The notes under the pieces: model-generated
Told to the model about the DNA's origin: nothing
Seen by the model: only the letters and a program-made list of their open reading frames with translations
The model's database searches: none
Translations under genes and position numbers: made by a program
Shown here: positions 1 to 12,420 of the stretch, one piece after another
Layout: every line of letters begins with the position of its first letter
How positions within the stretch are numbered: the stretch's first letter is position 1
Origin: Dicyema japonicum
Taxonomy: Eukaryota > Dicyemida > Rhombozoa > Dicyemidae
NCBI GenBank assembly: GCA_011109175.1
Contig: RDEW01000016.1
Location: forward strand, 484,811 to 548,810
DNA length: 64,000 nucleotides
Direction of reading: 5' to 3'

Positions 1-463
1 ACTAACATAAACCCGCATGTTAATCTTGCAAACTTTTTTTAAAACAGCGTGAAGTGTTTGCACAGGCAATCTCATGCCAAAGTCAGATTACGTCATACGG
101 ACGATTCTCTTCTGTTATTTCATGCTGTTTTCAGAAAAAAATCAATCTGAATCTTCCGTTCATTGACGAAGGCGAGGATCCCATATAAGAAAATCCGGTT
201 TTGCAGTGAGGTCACTGATGAGGCTTCACTCGTCAAACCGAAAAGCTTTCAATCTGAATTGACGTTAAAAAAGATTTGAATCCTAAATAAACCGATTTGT
301 TAGGCATTTATGACACTAGTTATCCGAGCTTTCGTCCCGAGATCGGACGTACTTCCTGTATCCACGAGTTACATTTGGAAATTTTGGATGCGTCCCGTTC
401 TCTCACAAGTGCCTCGAAAAGTTGGGTCTTAGCGGCAAGGAGAAACTTTTTATAGTCCTAGAG
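1..463. other. No recognisable gene
   Basis: I see no coding frame, RNA or complete repeat in this stretch. It runs into the terminal sequence of a decayed hAT element at about 464. Confidence 0.4.
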
Positions 464-1240
464 CAGAGGTTGTCAAACGGTGTGCCGCGAGACAATTTCT
501 AGTGCCAAATACAAATTTGAATAAATTTATATAACATTTTGACCTAATTAATTTAAAAAAAATAAACAAATTAAAATAATTACTAAAATTATAATCATTT
601 TTTTATATATATTAAATGACATTTACATTGGTTAACCATTAATTATTAATTTTTTAATAACGTGCGAATCAACGTGCTTATGTGTAAATCAGTTCGTCGT
701 TCTTATAATGATTCTTATTTGTCATTTGGATTTATATGCAAATAAAAAATAATAAACTACCTCAATGTCTAATTTGCATGAAGTCTTGGCGAATGATGCT
801 ATGATTCCTAGCAAACTAAAGAGAAATGTTACTTCCAAGCATCCAGACTATTCCGAAAAATCTGGGATTAACTTATCCATTTGAAAAAACAACAAAGTAT
901 TATTTAGTATTTTACTATGAATCGTAAATCTAGTCAATGATGTTCAGTGAAACTTTTGTAAACACAAAGGAATCATTGAAATGTTCATACCTGATCTCAG
1001 AATTGATAGCAAAAACAACTAAAACCTCACACAGTATTGGGGAAAATTTGATAATCCCTGCTTGTCGTATTATTGCTCGGACTATGGTCATAAATATGAA
1101 CAAAAAATAATGAAGATACCTTTCTCAGATAACACTGTTTCTCGTCGGATTTGTGCTTTGTTGGAAGAATATTGAAATAATGTTTCATTTTCTATTAAAG
1201 AAACTCTTTTTTTTAATTATTGTCCGTATGTGATAGCGTT
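464..1240 (+). mobile_element. hAT transposon remnant (ZBED5-like transposase)
   Basis: The left end reads CAGAGGTTGTCAAACGG, and an almost identical end in inverted orientation occurs near 20300, so this is a shared terminal repeat. From about 775 the sequence encodes broken pieces of the cellular ZBED5-type hAT transposase: a segment like NDAMIPSKLKR...TSKHPDYSEK from the region after the BED finger, then a segment ending FSDNTVSRRI, a hallmark of this hAT branch. Stops and frameshifts interrupt it, so no functional transposase can be made. The right end was not located. The family call is secure from the motifs; the boundaries are approximate. Confidence 0.6.
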
Positions 1241-1439
1241 AAAAAAATAAATTAAAAATTGTGGCAGATTTTAAAAATTGGCCAATTTAATAAGGAGAAT
1301 AGGATCATGAAGTGTGTCAAATTGGCTTCCAAACTTCTGTATTTACACCTAGTGATTAGGTAAAATTTATTAACCTCAAGCTTGCAATCTTAGGCAAGCC
1401 CAGCACAAACAGTCATAATTAATAAATCCACGGAAGGAA

Positions 1440-1910
1440 CCCAAGGGAGAACGTCTGCTTGTACCGACCAATTAAATTCTCCAATATTCCACTACAGGCT
1501 TCCGAAGAGAGGTTGCTTCATTCTTTAGCGGAGGAGTTTTCATAAAGTAATCTTCACCAGTTGATTTGGTATGGTGAAGAAAGGAAAATCCCTCTTAACA
1601 ACTGTCTCGTTCCAGAAGGACTCGTCGATATGGCTATTTGATTGACATTTTCTATTCTTTCAATCTGCTGACGTCATCAGATCCACCTCACTCAGAAGAC
1701 TCACACTGCCTGACCGGCATTCAAAATGTTTCATTTCTTCATTCCAATGTGAGACTACTTCACTTCTGTCGACGAGTTATGCTAAGACCTCAGTTTCTCA
1801 TGCTGTACCTGGTCGAGAGCTCCACTGGGACGCGTCTGGATCAAGGGATTAGTTAGCTTGTTTTTACTCTGTCTTTGGAATATTTTATTTAATTCTATTC
1901 AGTTCCCTTT
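1440..1910 (+). repeat. Non-LTR element 3' end with recurring tail
   Basis: The end of this stretch (about 1838-1900) matches a tail seen again at 42385-42450 (+), 61200-61250 (+) and 4475-4535 (reverse strand), and more loosely near 19150, 19540 and 33560. The shared core is of the form GGATCAAGG..TTAGTT followed by GGTCTTTGGAAT and an AT-rich end. Recurrence of a fixed 3' end with variable upstream sequence is what target-primed retrotransposons leave. The 72-codon open frame inside has no recognisable domain and is probably residual coding sequence of the element. Confidence 0.4.
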
Positions 1911-1949
1911 TATTCCGTCATTATGCGAAGAATGAGGTCTTTTTTGGAT

Positions 1950-2610
1950 CCCGGCCAGGTATTGGAATTTGATGGATACAATGACTCCTGTAGTAATAGA
2001 AGACAAAAGGTAGAACGGAAATCCTTTGACCACATCACCACACATTAACCACGTGGTTTATTTCAGACAATCACAAACGCGGACTTTAACAAGTGTTTAT
2101 ATTCCTTTACTGCCTAAGCACTGAAATAGGGTTAATTCATAAGTTATGAATATCCTTTTTTCAGATCAATTCCTGCGTTTGCAAGACATAAAGACGTCAA
2201 TTGTTAATAGAGATTAAAGTTCAGATGTTAAAGGTTAACGGGCGTCATGAGATCCACTTGTCCAAGGCGACGCCTAGCGCCTGGACGGCATATAAGGCAT
2301 ATAAAGGATCTCGTTCTTCCCTACTCTAATGAAGTGGTTCCACAATGTTGGATTTGAATGGAAAAAATTCGCCTCATTCTGACTGTGGGATCACTTGTTA
2401 GTTGGAGTTACTCTCTGCGTCAAACCTCGAAGGTATCCTGCGCGTTTTTAATCTGGTATTGCTCCCCCTGTTAGTGGATTAGATATGTGTAGTATTCCAT
2501 ACATTAGCGAGGTCTGAAATAAGCAAAAACAGACAATTTCTTTGATGTTAAAATAATTATGTTGTTCGGTGGTTGGTGTGCAACAGACATGCCAAATATT
2601 TAAATTTTTA
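1950..2610. other. No recognisable gene
   Basis: AT-rich spacer with no supported gene. A short GCCGGCCAGG-type motif near 1950 recurs at 37700 and 42305 and looks like part of a dispersed repeat. Confidence 0.3.
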
Positions 2611-2617
2611 TTTTTTT

Positions 2618-2720
2618 AAATTTATTGAACCAGAAAACACCGTCATAGTCAGAATAAAAAAATCCTGTGTTCTCAGCTTCCCTCAGCAGTCTTCACATGC
2701 TCGGACTTGAAGGAAGTGCC
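2618..2720 (-). repeat. LINE 3' end, paired with 4234-4500
   Basis: The stretch TTGAACCAGAAAACACCG and about 30 following bases are repeated at 4250-4290, both with the 3' end pointing left. Read on the minus strand the repeat ends in an AATAAA-like sequence, as expected for the 3' end of a retrotransposed RNA. Confidence 0.4.
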
Positions 2721-3149
2721 GTCCAGGGGAACTCTTTTGAATATAATTGAGGATGAAGTTCCATGAGCCAAAATGGGAAGAGGAACAGAAGAATCAAAAA
2801 TAATCTTCATTTAATGTAGCCACATAGCCACCAACACTAACTTTGGCGCCACTTGGTATAGTTGCTAAAATAGGAATCAAATATTATGTCGCGAGCGCTG
2901 AAAGTGATGCCAGGTGATTTGCCAGGTGTCAACAGCTATCATGTTTATTGCAAATTAATCAATAATTAAGTTTCTGAATAATTTTGTGCATTTTTTTATA
3001 TAAAATCAATATTTTTACTAATAAAGATTAATCTTAGGTAATAATTTATTATTATGAGTAAAGTATTTTATAAAGATTTACGCCAATTTTTGCTGGCATA
3101 CCATAATTTTTGACAATAAAATCAAAAAACTAGCCAACATCAAGATGTC

Positions 3150-3745
3150 CTGATGCCTAATAAAGTTACCATAAAAACTACTGAAGAGAACAACATTATA
3201 AAATGCATGCTGGAGGGACAAGACCTGAATGTATCAGCAAATCGGAAGTATAGAATAGTTTTTATTTAATTAAAATTTAGGAGAAATAAACAGAAATTTA
3301 ATATTATCGTCGTATGCTCCCATGTTCCGGAATTCGCGGAAGTTGTAGAAAATCCCGACATTTATAATAAAGGTTTTTTATTGTTATTTATTAGTAAAGA
3401 TGATGAGTAACCAGTTAAACTTTGAGAGGGTGAATTTGGAGTCTTCATATTATAGAAGAATGAATAGGAAGATAAGAGTCCATCGATCAAAATATGAGTT
3501 AGATGTTGGAGATATTGAATTCTATTTTTAATCGCTTAAAGGTTCGTATTAAAAAAAATTATGGGACGAATCCATCTCTTCGATTGAAAAAATTTTGAAC
3601 ATCCGTATGGGGATCCAGTTACTATTGTCGAGAAATTGTCTAATAATTTTGTCAAAGTCGAAGATAGTGCTGGTCTATTAAGAAAGTTCATTTAACGACG
3701 ACTAAATTCAAGACGACTTTGAAATAATAGTTAATTATCACTTGT
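3150..3745 (+). mobile_element. Integrase C-terminal remnant (retroelement or KRBA2-like)
   Basis: Broken frames read like the end of an integrase: a segment with YYRRMNRKIRVHRSKYELDVGD (shown only in part of the alignment sense: basic tract, then VGD), followed by PYGDPVTIVEKLSNNFVKV and a glycine-containing turn. The order basic helix, ..VGD.V.., ..GP..I.... is typical of Ty3/gypsy and Ginger/KRBA2-type integrase C-termini. There are several stops and frameshifts. Another integrase remnant, with better catalytic-core sequence, lies at 42.5-43.1 kb. The family is uncertain. Confidence 0.35.
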
Positions 3746-4233
3746 TAGTTGTTAATAATTGACCTTAGTTAACTTTGATGTAATAAATTATTTTTATGAT
3801 CTCAGAGGTTTGGGGTTATTTTTAATTTGTAATTTTTTAAGTTAATGCCGATTTTTATATTTAAAATTTACCAATTTACTATGATTAACAAAATTTACCC
3901 AGTGATGTAGCAAGCGCTGTCCGCTGCGCCGTCATCAACTGGAGGTTCGATTGCCACCTACTTTGTCGAGGAATTCCTTTCTGGTCTTGTCTCCATCTAA
4001 CATGGAGGATACAACCTCTCGATCCCACTCTCAATGGATTCAAAAGACATCGGAAACCTGATAATTTAAAATAAGGGAGCGATTGAGTTATCAATGTCTG
4101 GGCTTGAATTCAAAGCTACCCCATATTGGAGGAACTCGGGTATGCCTGAACCGTATCTGATTGCTTATCGGGACAAGAGAGACAAAAGCTGGCTTATTGG
4201 GCGCATTTACTTACTGATCGTCAAGGGAAATAG

Positions 4234-4500
4234 GTTTTAAATTAAATTTGTTGAACCAGAAAAACACCGTTATAGCCAAAACGAAAAATTCAGATAATCC
4301 CGGTCACTTTCAGTTGCCTTCTATCTTTTCCTGGTGATCAGACTGTGTTCCGGCACATCTACGGTTAGGATATGGTTCACGCGCACGAATCTCTCTGCTA
4401 AAAAATTGCTCCAGTCGCATTAACAATTTTGGACAAAAAACCAACCTTAACTGAAAGCAACTTTTAGTTGTTAGATTTATTCCAAAGACCAAGGGTAACC
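4234..4500 (-). mobile_element. LINE C-terminal and 3' end fragment
   Basis: The minus strand carries a 60-codon frame with the phrase REIRAREPYPNRR; the related phrase RRIRAREPLLRHADAQYEHQ occurs on the minus strand at about 29900. The 3' end matches the 2618 repeat. This is most simply the end of a Jockey/CR1-like ORF2 with its 3' untranslated region. A second recurring tail (see 1440-1910) abuts it in reverse orientation at 4475-4535. Confidence 0.45.
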
Positions 4501-4743
4501 AAATTAACTAACTCCTTGATCCTGACTCGTTCCAGCTTTCCAGAGAAAGAAGTTAAAGTAAACAACTAATTAATGTATCCAGTTTCCACTTCTACAGAAG
4601 CAGAGTCCATCCGGAATCAGCATAAAAGGTAAGACGTCCATTACATGCAGTTGTGGAAACCCCTCCAGTGGAGTGGGGGAGAGCAAATGATCCTTTTTTG
4701 TGCCGGTCTGGCACTGGGCGTCACCTAGACAGGTGGATCACAT

Positions 4744-4755
4744 GAGTTGTTAATT
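4744..4755. repeat. 12-bp target-site duplication, left copy
   Basis: GAGTTGTTAATT here is repeated exactly at 6321-6332, bracketing the LINE at 4756-6320. Confidence 0.75.
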
Positions 4756-6320
4756 ATTATTAGCACTTTCACTAGAGCCATAATATTTATAGCCCCGCAT
4801 GTGCAGCAAAAAATATAAGAGAATTAGTTAGGTTGCTCCACGCTCTTCAGTTCTTTGCTAGGTTCCTTAGTGAGTCTAGATCGTCAACAGATGCCAATGT
4901 TTTCTTCACGGCCTTCAGATCGTTATTTAAAACGACCGGGAGGATAGCTATCGTTGTTCAACGAAAGCAATTTACATCGGAGGAGTAGTGATCTTCCTTT
5001 GCGATATTCGGTTGAGATATCAAGTCCAACCTCTGGAAGTCTTCGAAAATTTTCCAACGAGAGCTAATGATCTTGTGGCTTAATGGAGTAAAATCACGTT
5101 TATTGTGCGTTCCATTCTGCGAGATCCTGGATGGCCAGGACATTCCAGTTATGTTTCGTAGATGATTCCTGTGAAATGAGTCTAGCCTCTTCAATTCCTC
5201 TTTAGAGGTGGCCCAGGTCCCAGAGTTGTATAGTAAGATTGGTTTGATAAAAGTGTCGTATAACATAATCCTTTGTTTTATGTTATATCCTTTCCGTTTT
5301 AGCCAAAGATTTTTTAGCCTTTGTAATGCCGCATTTGCTAATGTTTTTCTCCGTTTGATGTCTTTGCTATCTTCTAGTAGAGAGCCAAGTTTCTTTATGT
5401 GTCTCCATTTTTCTTCGAGTGAGTTGTTCATTCGTCTTATTTCTGTCCGTTCTGTTTTTTCCCTGTTCACGGTGAGAAACCATTTCCCAAGTATATCTTG
5501 TGCATTTTCTAGTACATGCTCCAGGAGTTCTATGTCTTAAGAAATTAGGTCGACATCATCAGCATAAATCACTTCTTCTATTTTTCCTTGATATATGGTC
5601 TCAGTTCCCTCATAGCGGCCTCCAAGTATATTGTGAATAGTAGGGGAGAGAGGGAGTCTCCTTGAGGAGTGCCTGTGTTTGTTTCAAATTTTCTTGAGTA
5701 GGTTTTTCCAACTCTCACAAGGAGCTCTGTGTTAGATAGAAAGATTTGAATCATTCTTAGACTCGATTCGTCAATAAACCCTTCCAGCACTGTCATCAAT
5801 TTTTTCCTGTTAACCGAGTCAAAGGCTGTTGATAGATCTATTCCCAGAATGTGGATAGCATTGAAATATCTTTGATGTGTTGCACATCTCCATCTGTGAC
5901 TCCAGACTGCATCAGCTGTTGATCTTCCTTCTCTGAACTCACTTTGACTTTCTGGTAGGTATTCATAGGCGGGTCCTTTTATTCGTTCCAATACAATGTT
6001 AGCTAAGACTTTCCGTAGAGAATTTGATAATATAATAGGTCGTAAGTTTTCAACCGGTCCTTTGGGTTTATTGGGTTTTTGTATAGGTATTGGTAATCTC
6101 GTTCCCAGGGCAAGTTGAGTTAGTTGAAAACATTTCATTTTGTAGTGTAGCGATTTTTTCAAAAAGGGGGTCAGGCCTGTATTTCAGTAATTCTAGGTTT
6201 ATCGTATCTGGTCCAGGGCTTCTGTTATTTTTTAGTTTTTGACATGCTGTTTTTACTTCCAAAATTGAAATTGGTTCTTTTAAGGGTCTAGGCTTTCCTT
6301 TGAATGGGGGGATTGCTGTA
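4756..6320 (-). mobile_element. 5'-truncated RTE-like LINE
   Basis: This insertion is bounded by 12-bp duplications (4744-4755 and 6321-6332). On the minus strand it encodes an RT fingers/palm: SPGPDTINLELLK, then LRPIILSNSLRKVLANIV, LGIDLSTAFDSVNRKKL, TGTPQGDSLSPLLFTIYLEA and a YADDVDLIS catalytic box just after a frame break near 5575. The thumb and C-terminus run at 5470-4958, ending with a region related to SRWRLFGHVLRLD in the copy at 21.9 kb. The 3' untranslated region (4760-4860) ends in an (AAT)n-like run. The 5' half, including the endonuclease, is missing, and frameshifts make it non-functional. RTE-like is my best call from the C-terminal motifs. Confidence 0.75.
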
Positions 6321-6359
6321 GAGTTGTTAATTGTTTTTATTTAAATAATAAATTTTATA

Positions 6360-6583
6360 AAAAATAATTATTATTAATAATAAAATGTCAACAAAGTGCG
6401 ATTTCTTCTAAAGTATGTAAATAATAAAAAATTATGTAGATCTGATATCCAACACATGAGGACTTTCACAAATATGTGATGTCCTAAGTTATCTTAATAA
6501 TTCTCCTTCCTTGAATCACGGATGAGCTGATTTTTAGATTATTATGACATCAGTTTTCGCATACGTTATCTCAACGAGTATAT
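6360..6583. other. AT-rich spacer
   Basis: Nothing recognisable. Confidence 0.3.
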
Positions 6584-6831
6584 ATGCCACTTGAAAGACA
6601 CCAAATCGAATTTTTGAAATTAAAATTTGAGTCTGAGGTCTATGAGGTTTATGTGCATGTTATATCTGACAATTCACCACAACTGCAAGGAATGGACGTC
6701 TTCTACCCTTTATACTGGTTCTGGATGGACTCGTGTGACGTTGAAGGATACATTGAATTCTGAAACTAAATGCGCTCTAAATGTGTGAAATACAGCCTTT
6801 AAAGCAAATCTGTTGTAAAATATTGTGTTAA
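6584..6831 (+). CDS. Possible 60-aa three-exon gene, unrecognised
   Basis: A frame starting MPLERHQIEFLKLKF can be joined across two GT-AG introns: exons 6584-6646, 6690-6782 and 6805-6831, introns of 43 and 22 nt. The 22-nt intron removes an immediate stop and restores frame (ending ..QICCKILC). The unspliced first exon also reads on to a stop at about 6765, so the first intron is the less certain. No domain is recognised. The style of the second intron matches the introns of the firm genes in this window, which is the main reason to list it. Confidence 0.3.
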
Positions 6832-7639
6832 TCATTGGATCCTTAATATTATCGAAATATTACGTAATTTGTCACATGTGTCTCACAAACCAATACGATA
6901 TGCTGAATGTACAAATAAAGAGTCCTTCATCACTAAATCCTGAATATACACTGTTCATTAAAGCATATCCCAAGAAGCTTATATGTCGACAATCTTCTAA
7001 AAGCAAACTCCCTGTTTTATAATTTTGTTGTTAACTCATGAATTTTGCCACTGAGGAGGCTGGTTATGTTGGGATGATAGAATGTGTTTGTTTGAATGAG
7101 AGTACTGTGAGTAGTTTTGAAATATGTCTGAATATATAATTGATTCTCTGTTTACGTGTGAAGTTGAACTGAGGTTAGCAATAAGCGATCGTTCACTGGA
7201 AAGTGAGCTTTATATTAAATGTTGCACAACATTTTACGTGAAATTACAAAATAGCCAATAAATGTGGAAGGCACTGAGATTTAAGAACGTGATTGTGGCT
7301 AGAGTCTACAAGACTATTGAAGAGGGACAAAGACTTCCTTCTTGTTGAGGCAGCTGTCTCAAATCAATCTCATGGAACTAGAACGATAGAGAAGCGCTTA
7401 GTCTTCTTCCATTAAAGTTGATTTATTCGGAAATCACGTTATTTAAGTGCTACCACGTGTCAAAGTCATGTTCGGTCAGTCAGTCCTGTAAAGGTGACAT
7501 GTTAAATCCGTTGGTTGTTGGAAAGTTGAAATCATCGAGATTCCATAAAATATAAGATCTGAGGATTATGGAGTACTAATTTTAAATATCAATTTTCTAA
7601 ATCTTCATATTCAAATGTCCTCTATGAAGCAATTTGTAT

Positions 7640-7930
7640 TCATGAAATTATTATGAGACTTTGTTGTAGATGCGACAAGTCATCGTATTTGTTGGAGAAG
7701 CGTGGAATCGAGCAACTAGAGACACGATGGATAATTGTTTGAATAAAATAGATGAATTTTGACAAAATGTTCCCGAAATTTGCCCAAGCATTCAATCTGA
7801 ATTTTTGGATATAAATTGTTTTACGGAAAACAGAATTTGGCTAATTGGTTTTTTCCAAAGAAATGTTGATTCCACGAAACATGTGAATCCAACGCAAAAG
7901 ATTTATAGAAACTATTTTTTAGACATTTAA
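7640..7930 (+). mobile_element. pogo/Tigger-like transposase fragment
   Basis: The translated phrase VGEAWNRATRDTMDNCLNK resembles the conserved tail of Tigger/pogo/jerky DDE domains (aW..vt..ti.NC..K). It follows a short basic start and is followed by stops. No terminal repeats were found. Only the motif supports the call. Confidence 0.35.
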
Positions 7931-8035
7931 TTTTATTAATTTTATAATTTTTTGTAAAATAAAATATTTATAGTCAAAATCATAGCAAAAAGGGAGAATA
8001 AAATCCTAATGTAATGATTAGATAATATTCATTAC

Positions 8036-9893
8036 ATGGTAATTATAAGTTTGATTACTGAAAACGATGGATATTTCTTTACAGTCGAAGAATCTGTATA
8101 AATTTTACTAATGTAGACTACCGTCGAGGAATTCAAAGCGGTAATATCATTTACTGAGGTATTAGTCATGCCCTCATATGCATAGGGCATTAACCCAGAG
8201 AACCAACAGCTATTTCACGGTGGGCGATCTCTTCTGGACTCTGAGATCCTAAGCTCCCTTGGTATTATTAATTTAATCTTCATAAAATTAGATTTCGGGG
8301 AAAACACAATCTACTTGTACGGTCGGATTGCAAACGTAAGCATTTTGGCTTACGATAGTTAAACATGTTTAATTTTATTTCTAACGAAATAAAATTAAAA
8401 ATTTACCAACGTGTGACATTATACAAACACTTCCTCAAATGTGCTGGACGGATATTAAGCTCTTTGGAAGTTTGGTGGTAATTAAGACTTAGAACGATAA
8501 CAACGACGACGACTTCACCATTTATGACTATGTTGATGAGGAAGTCAGACGACATTCATCGAGTCCATTCATGCTCCATGCAGGGACTTATGAGAATATG
8601 TTTTTATCGTTTCTATTTGAAGTGACGACTTAAATCCATACATAAATGAGTTATATTCAACGTGTTTTGACCTACAACGGCGATTTAACACAATAAACGA
8701 AACTTCTACAAAAGTTTGGAAGGCGAAAACAACGTAATCTTGATTTTTAAGGATTTCCTTAATATAGAGACCGGATGCTGAAACGTTGAAAAAATTCGAG
8801 TCACGCAGAATTCGATTCACTCATTACATTTCTCATGTTCTTCACGGACTAACGGAGTTTATCATGGCTAAAAATTGGGAGGACCAATACCAGTTTTTTC
8901 TCTACAAGGATCCCAACCATAACATAAATGTCTTACCTTAATATTAGACTTAGACCAGAAGAAATTCACTGGTTTTCGATGACCAATATTTTAATACTAT
9001 GACCTCTGATCCCACGCATGTTCCTGAAAATGCTGTTATTCTTCATAATCGTCCTGGACTGAACTTGTTGACGAAACAACACCTTGCGAGTTCACAGAAT
9101 TCCGACAGAAAATATGTCTTTTATAACCAAATTGGGCATCGTCTTCCTCGACCAGTTGAGAATGACAACCCCCAAAGTACATTCGGAATGGATGTGGATG
9201 ATTCCGTTACAGCGATAGACAAGTTTTTGAGCTGCAATTCAAGCCATTTCCACGAACCAATAAAAGTTTTTTGAATTTAAATTTTATAGAATCATTCATC
9301 TCACGTTAATGTCCGCAGGTCTAGTAGGACTGAGATCCTTCCATCAGATTTGCCGATAAGATCCTTCTACCGGTCTCGTCAATCGCCGATTTGGATTGAA
9401 ACCAACGAAGATTCGTTGATTTCGCCACGGGTTTGGGGTTATCTGAAAAAAGGAAAATATAGAGACTGCTACTACCATCCCCCCATTGAATCTTGAAAAT
9501 CAAGGTCTACGAGATATAAGATTTCGCTATCGGAATTCTTATTTACATGAGTTATTTTCAAAATTTTCTATACCTGTAGGAACTCTGATGAGAGAGCTCG
9601 AAGGATCTCTCGTGAAAGAATTATCATGATAGCTGATGAGATAGATGAAAGGATGACTTTGATGATAAATGAAATGATAACTGATGAAATTAGGAGGATA
9701 TATGGACCTTTCATGTATTAAATTTATTACCGTATTATAAGATCTAGGAATACGGAGTTTAGCACAGACACGGAGACTGATAGTAGCTCCACCGAAATCG
9801 AGGTACAGCAAGTGCTGAGCATTTTACTATTTGTAGGGTATTGAAGAGGATGAACGCGAAGATCATGAGTCTGATACAAACTTTCATTATTAA
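8036..9893 (+). pseudogene. Ubiquitin-like-domain gene, copy A (decayed)
   Basis: This copy is collinear with 26012-27783. After the ATG at 8036 (MVIISLITENDGYFFTVEES) the ubiquitin fold is rebuilt by removing introns 8096-8116 (21 nt) and 8159-8185 (27 nt), giving the helix TTVEEFKAVISFTE and then GINPENQQLFHGGRSLLD, equal in layout to ubiquitin residues K27 to L56. Downstream exons are nearly identical to copy B; the final intron is 9812-9836 (25 nt) and the stop 9891-9893. Damage: the third intron has lost its AG near 8302, a G is missing at the 18-nt intron near 8495, a 1-nt deletion lies near 8702, and an AG is changed to AA near 8680. I therefore call it a pseudogene, although exon frames are still largely conserved. 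Function beyond the UBL domain is unknown. Confidence 0.6.
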
Positions 9894-10537
9894 CGGAATG
9901 ACATTTTGTTGTGTTAAATCTATTTTTTGAAATCAGATTTGTGTTTATGTCGTAGCAATCATGGATTTGGATTATGAATATAACGTTGCTTTCCTTGTTA
10001 GTTTATTAACGGAATAACCATTAAATATAATTCCTTCCCTGTACGCGTAGTGGAATTCTGTTGGATGGCAATATAATTAGTTTTGTATCTTACTTCGGGG
10101 ATGCTTTGACATTTGCTTGGATGTGTGGTGGGATGGTTGACAGGAAACATCCCTATCATGCAGACGACCGCTGAGAGATTCCCTTGCCATGATGAACTGT
10201 CCTGATGACTATCAAAGACGACTGGTTTACCTACTTTCTGGGACATAACATAACATTTTTTTATTAAAGACCAAGACATAGTAATAAATATGGGGGATTA
10301 CGTTATTAAAACCATGCCGTGAGGCCAGGATTCTTTCGCAGTTTTACCCCTATAGCTTCACAGCATCTTCTGATTGAACGTGTCATCCACTTTGGTCCTC
10401 AGGAGAAAACCCCCAATCCGTTCCACTACCACGTCCCTTACTGATTTGATCAGGGTTACCTCCTCATCTAGTGGTTTCACCCCTTTTATAAAGTGCCAGC
10501 TTGATTTCCATCCTCCTCTTATTGTCTAAAAGATTGA

Positions 10538-10962
10538 TTATTCTTTCTCCTTTGGGCAAAAAATACCATCATTCAGATTCGTAGACAAGAGAGGGAAAAA
10601 ATAAAGATAAACGTCTCCTTCTTCAAATTTAGTTTTCGTAGACACATAAAGGCTTGGTAAGCCTTTTTCTTTTTCATTTGACACCTTCAACATAATCTTC
10701 TCTACATCCAAAACAGACACCCAAATAAAGCAAATGATCAACATTGCTGATACCACTCGATGTGTGCTCCTGTTGAAAAAAAAACTTTCTATAATGTGAA
10801 ATTCTCATGTCTTTTGACTTTTCTATTAAGAGACTTAAGCCACGGGATTTACACCACCAGAGAATTTCCTCCAAAAATCCACGTAATCTTTCCTAAGACA
10901 CTACCGGACTTTTCGAGATGTCTGATATCAGTACGTCGTCCGCGTAAATAATCAAAAAAACG
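10538..10962 (-). mobile_element. LINE RT palm/thumb fragment
   Basis: The minus strand reads IIYADDVLISDI at about 10915-10950, the RT catalytic box, followed after a frame slip by EEILWWCKSRGLSLLIEKS and SSGISNVDHLLYLGVCF, which is the palm/thumb of a CR1/Jockey-like RT. It is cut off 17 bp from the start codon of the oppositely oriented element at 10979. Confidence 0.65.
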
Positions 10963-10978
10963 TGGTCTTGTTGTGGTA

Positions 10979-12420
10979 ATGCCTGTTGTGAGAAAATCAC
11001 CAAGAAAGAATATTATTATAAAGAAAAAGGTCGTGTCTGACCAAAGTGTTGAAAAGTTCTTGGAAAAGAACACTGAGGAGAATGCTAAAAATTTCCTAAG
11101 CGAAGTGATGAAAAGTCATCTTTAGAAGTAGCTGCCCAGCATTTGGATATGACTGACTTACTAGTGGTCTCTCTTGAGATCACTAATCCTGAGTTTGGAA
11201 AGATAAATTGTTTTAATACACTGGCCAATTTGGAGATTGCACGTAAAGCTCGAATTAGCCAGAGGAAATCCGGCTCTTTCACTCTTGAATTCTCGAATAC
11301 TAATGACCGTAACCATTTACTAAAGAGCTTGAAAAAAGCTTCCAGTTTGGTGTGGATAGACACAGAGTTTCCACACTGAGGTTACGCCCAGCTGAAGTGG
11401 TTCTGAAGGGGTTCCCCTCATGGGTTACAGACGAAGATCTTTTCGAATTCTTGTTGGAGACTCTTCAGCCAGGATTTTCTTTCAATCGCTTCAAGAAATA
11501 CGGCTACAACCTTACTGCAAATAAATTGACCGTCGAATCGAGAGCTGAGGCTAATACTCTCATTAGATCTGGATTACATGTTGGTTTCAAGAAAATCAGA
11601 TGTAAATGTACCAAGACTCTGCAATCACATATTTCAGATGCCAGAAATTTGGACACGTTGCATCTCGATGCATTGGAAAGGAGAAATGCTTGATTTGTGT
11701 GGATGAGCACGGAATGAGCAGCTGTCTTCCCAAAGAAAGATCAGAGAGGAAGTGCATTAACTGCGAGACTGTTGGTCACCTCGCGTGTTATGGAGGTTGC
11801 CCGGTGGCAAAGTCCTCTATTCAGAAATTGCGCGCCCATAATGCTAACCGTCATGAAGAAAACTTGACTGTGAATAAGAATACTACCAAACCTATCAGAT
11901 GTTAAAGAAGACGGCCCAATAAGTATGGACAAAATCTCGGCTTCTACTTGCGAGACTTTTACGCAAACTGAAGACTCTAAAAAGGCTATACAAACGGAGA
12001 AAATGATTCAAAATAAAATGAAGAATAAAGATTGGGAGAAAATCCCGAACCTAGGTGATAGTGCTCAAAAGAGATGACTTTCATTATCTCCAGGCTCCAC
12101 CACGAATGTTCTAAGGCAAATGTGGATTTACTGGATGTGGTAGCACTAGTTCTGAAGAGGCTAGACCACCTGAAAAGTTTTTGAAAGCAAGGAAATATAA
12201 AAATAATGCTGTGAATTCCAGATCCATTCTGAAAAGACATCATGAACTGGCATTACTGGTGAAAGCCGAGGAGCCTGATATTGTGGTCGTTAACAAGACT
12301 AAAATCAGAGAAGGGGAAGATTTCATCCTTGTGGCTTTTCGTCTGTAGGTACAGGATGAAAGGCAGGAGCTGCTACCGGCACGGGAACAAAATTTTAAGA
12401 GCCACTTTTTATAATAATGA
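10979..12420 (+). mobile_element. LINE with gag-like CCHC ORF1 and start of APE endonuclease
   Basis: ORF1 starts at ATG 10979 (MPVVRKSPRKN). It is interrupted by frameshifts near 11115, 11375 and 11600. The pieces in order are a basic N-terminus, an RRM-like middle region, and two zinc knuckles (CxxCxxxxHxxxxC): CQKFGHVASRC preceded by a changed first Cys, then CINCETVGHLACYGGC. This is the standard ORF1 layout of Jockey/CR1-like elements, an RNA-binding chaperone. Near 12225-12340 the phrase NSRSILKRHHELALLVK followed by EEPDIVVVNKTKI is the start of an APE endonuclease in ORF2 (the motif usually reads ETK). The element is then truncated. Its 5' leader resembles that of the PHD-type elements at 55.1 and 57.5 kb. 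Confidence 0.7.

Noticed and set aside
3895-3960. Possible tRNA or SINE head (GGTTCGATTGCC, B-box-like)
   Set aside because: No cloverleaf, no A box at the right distance and no match to the SINE body.
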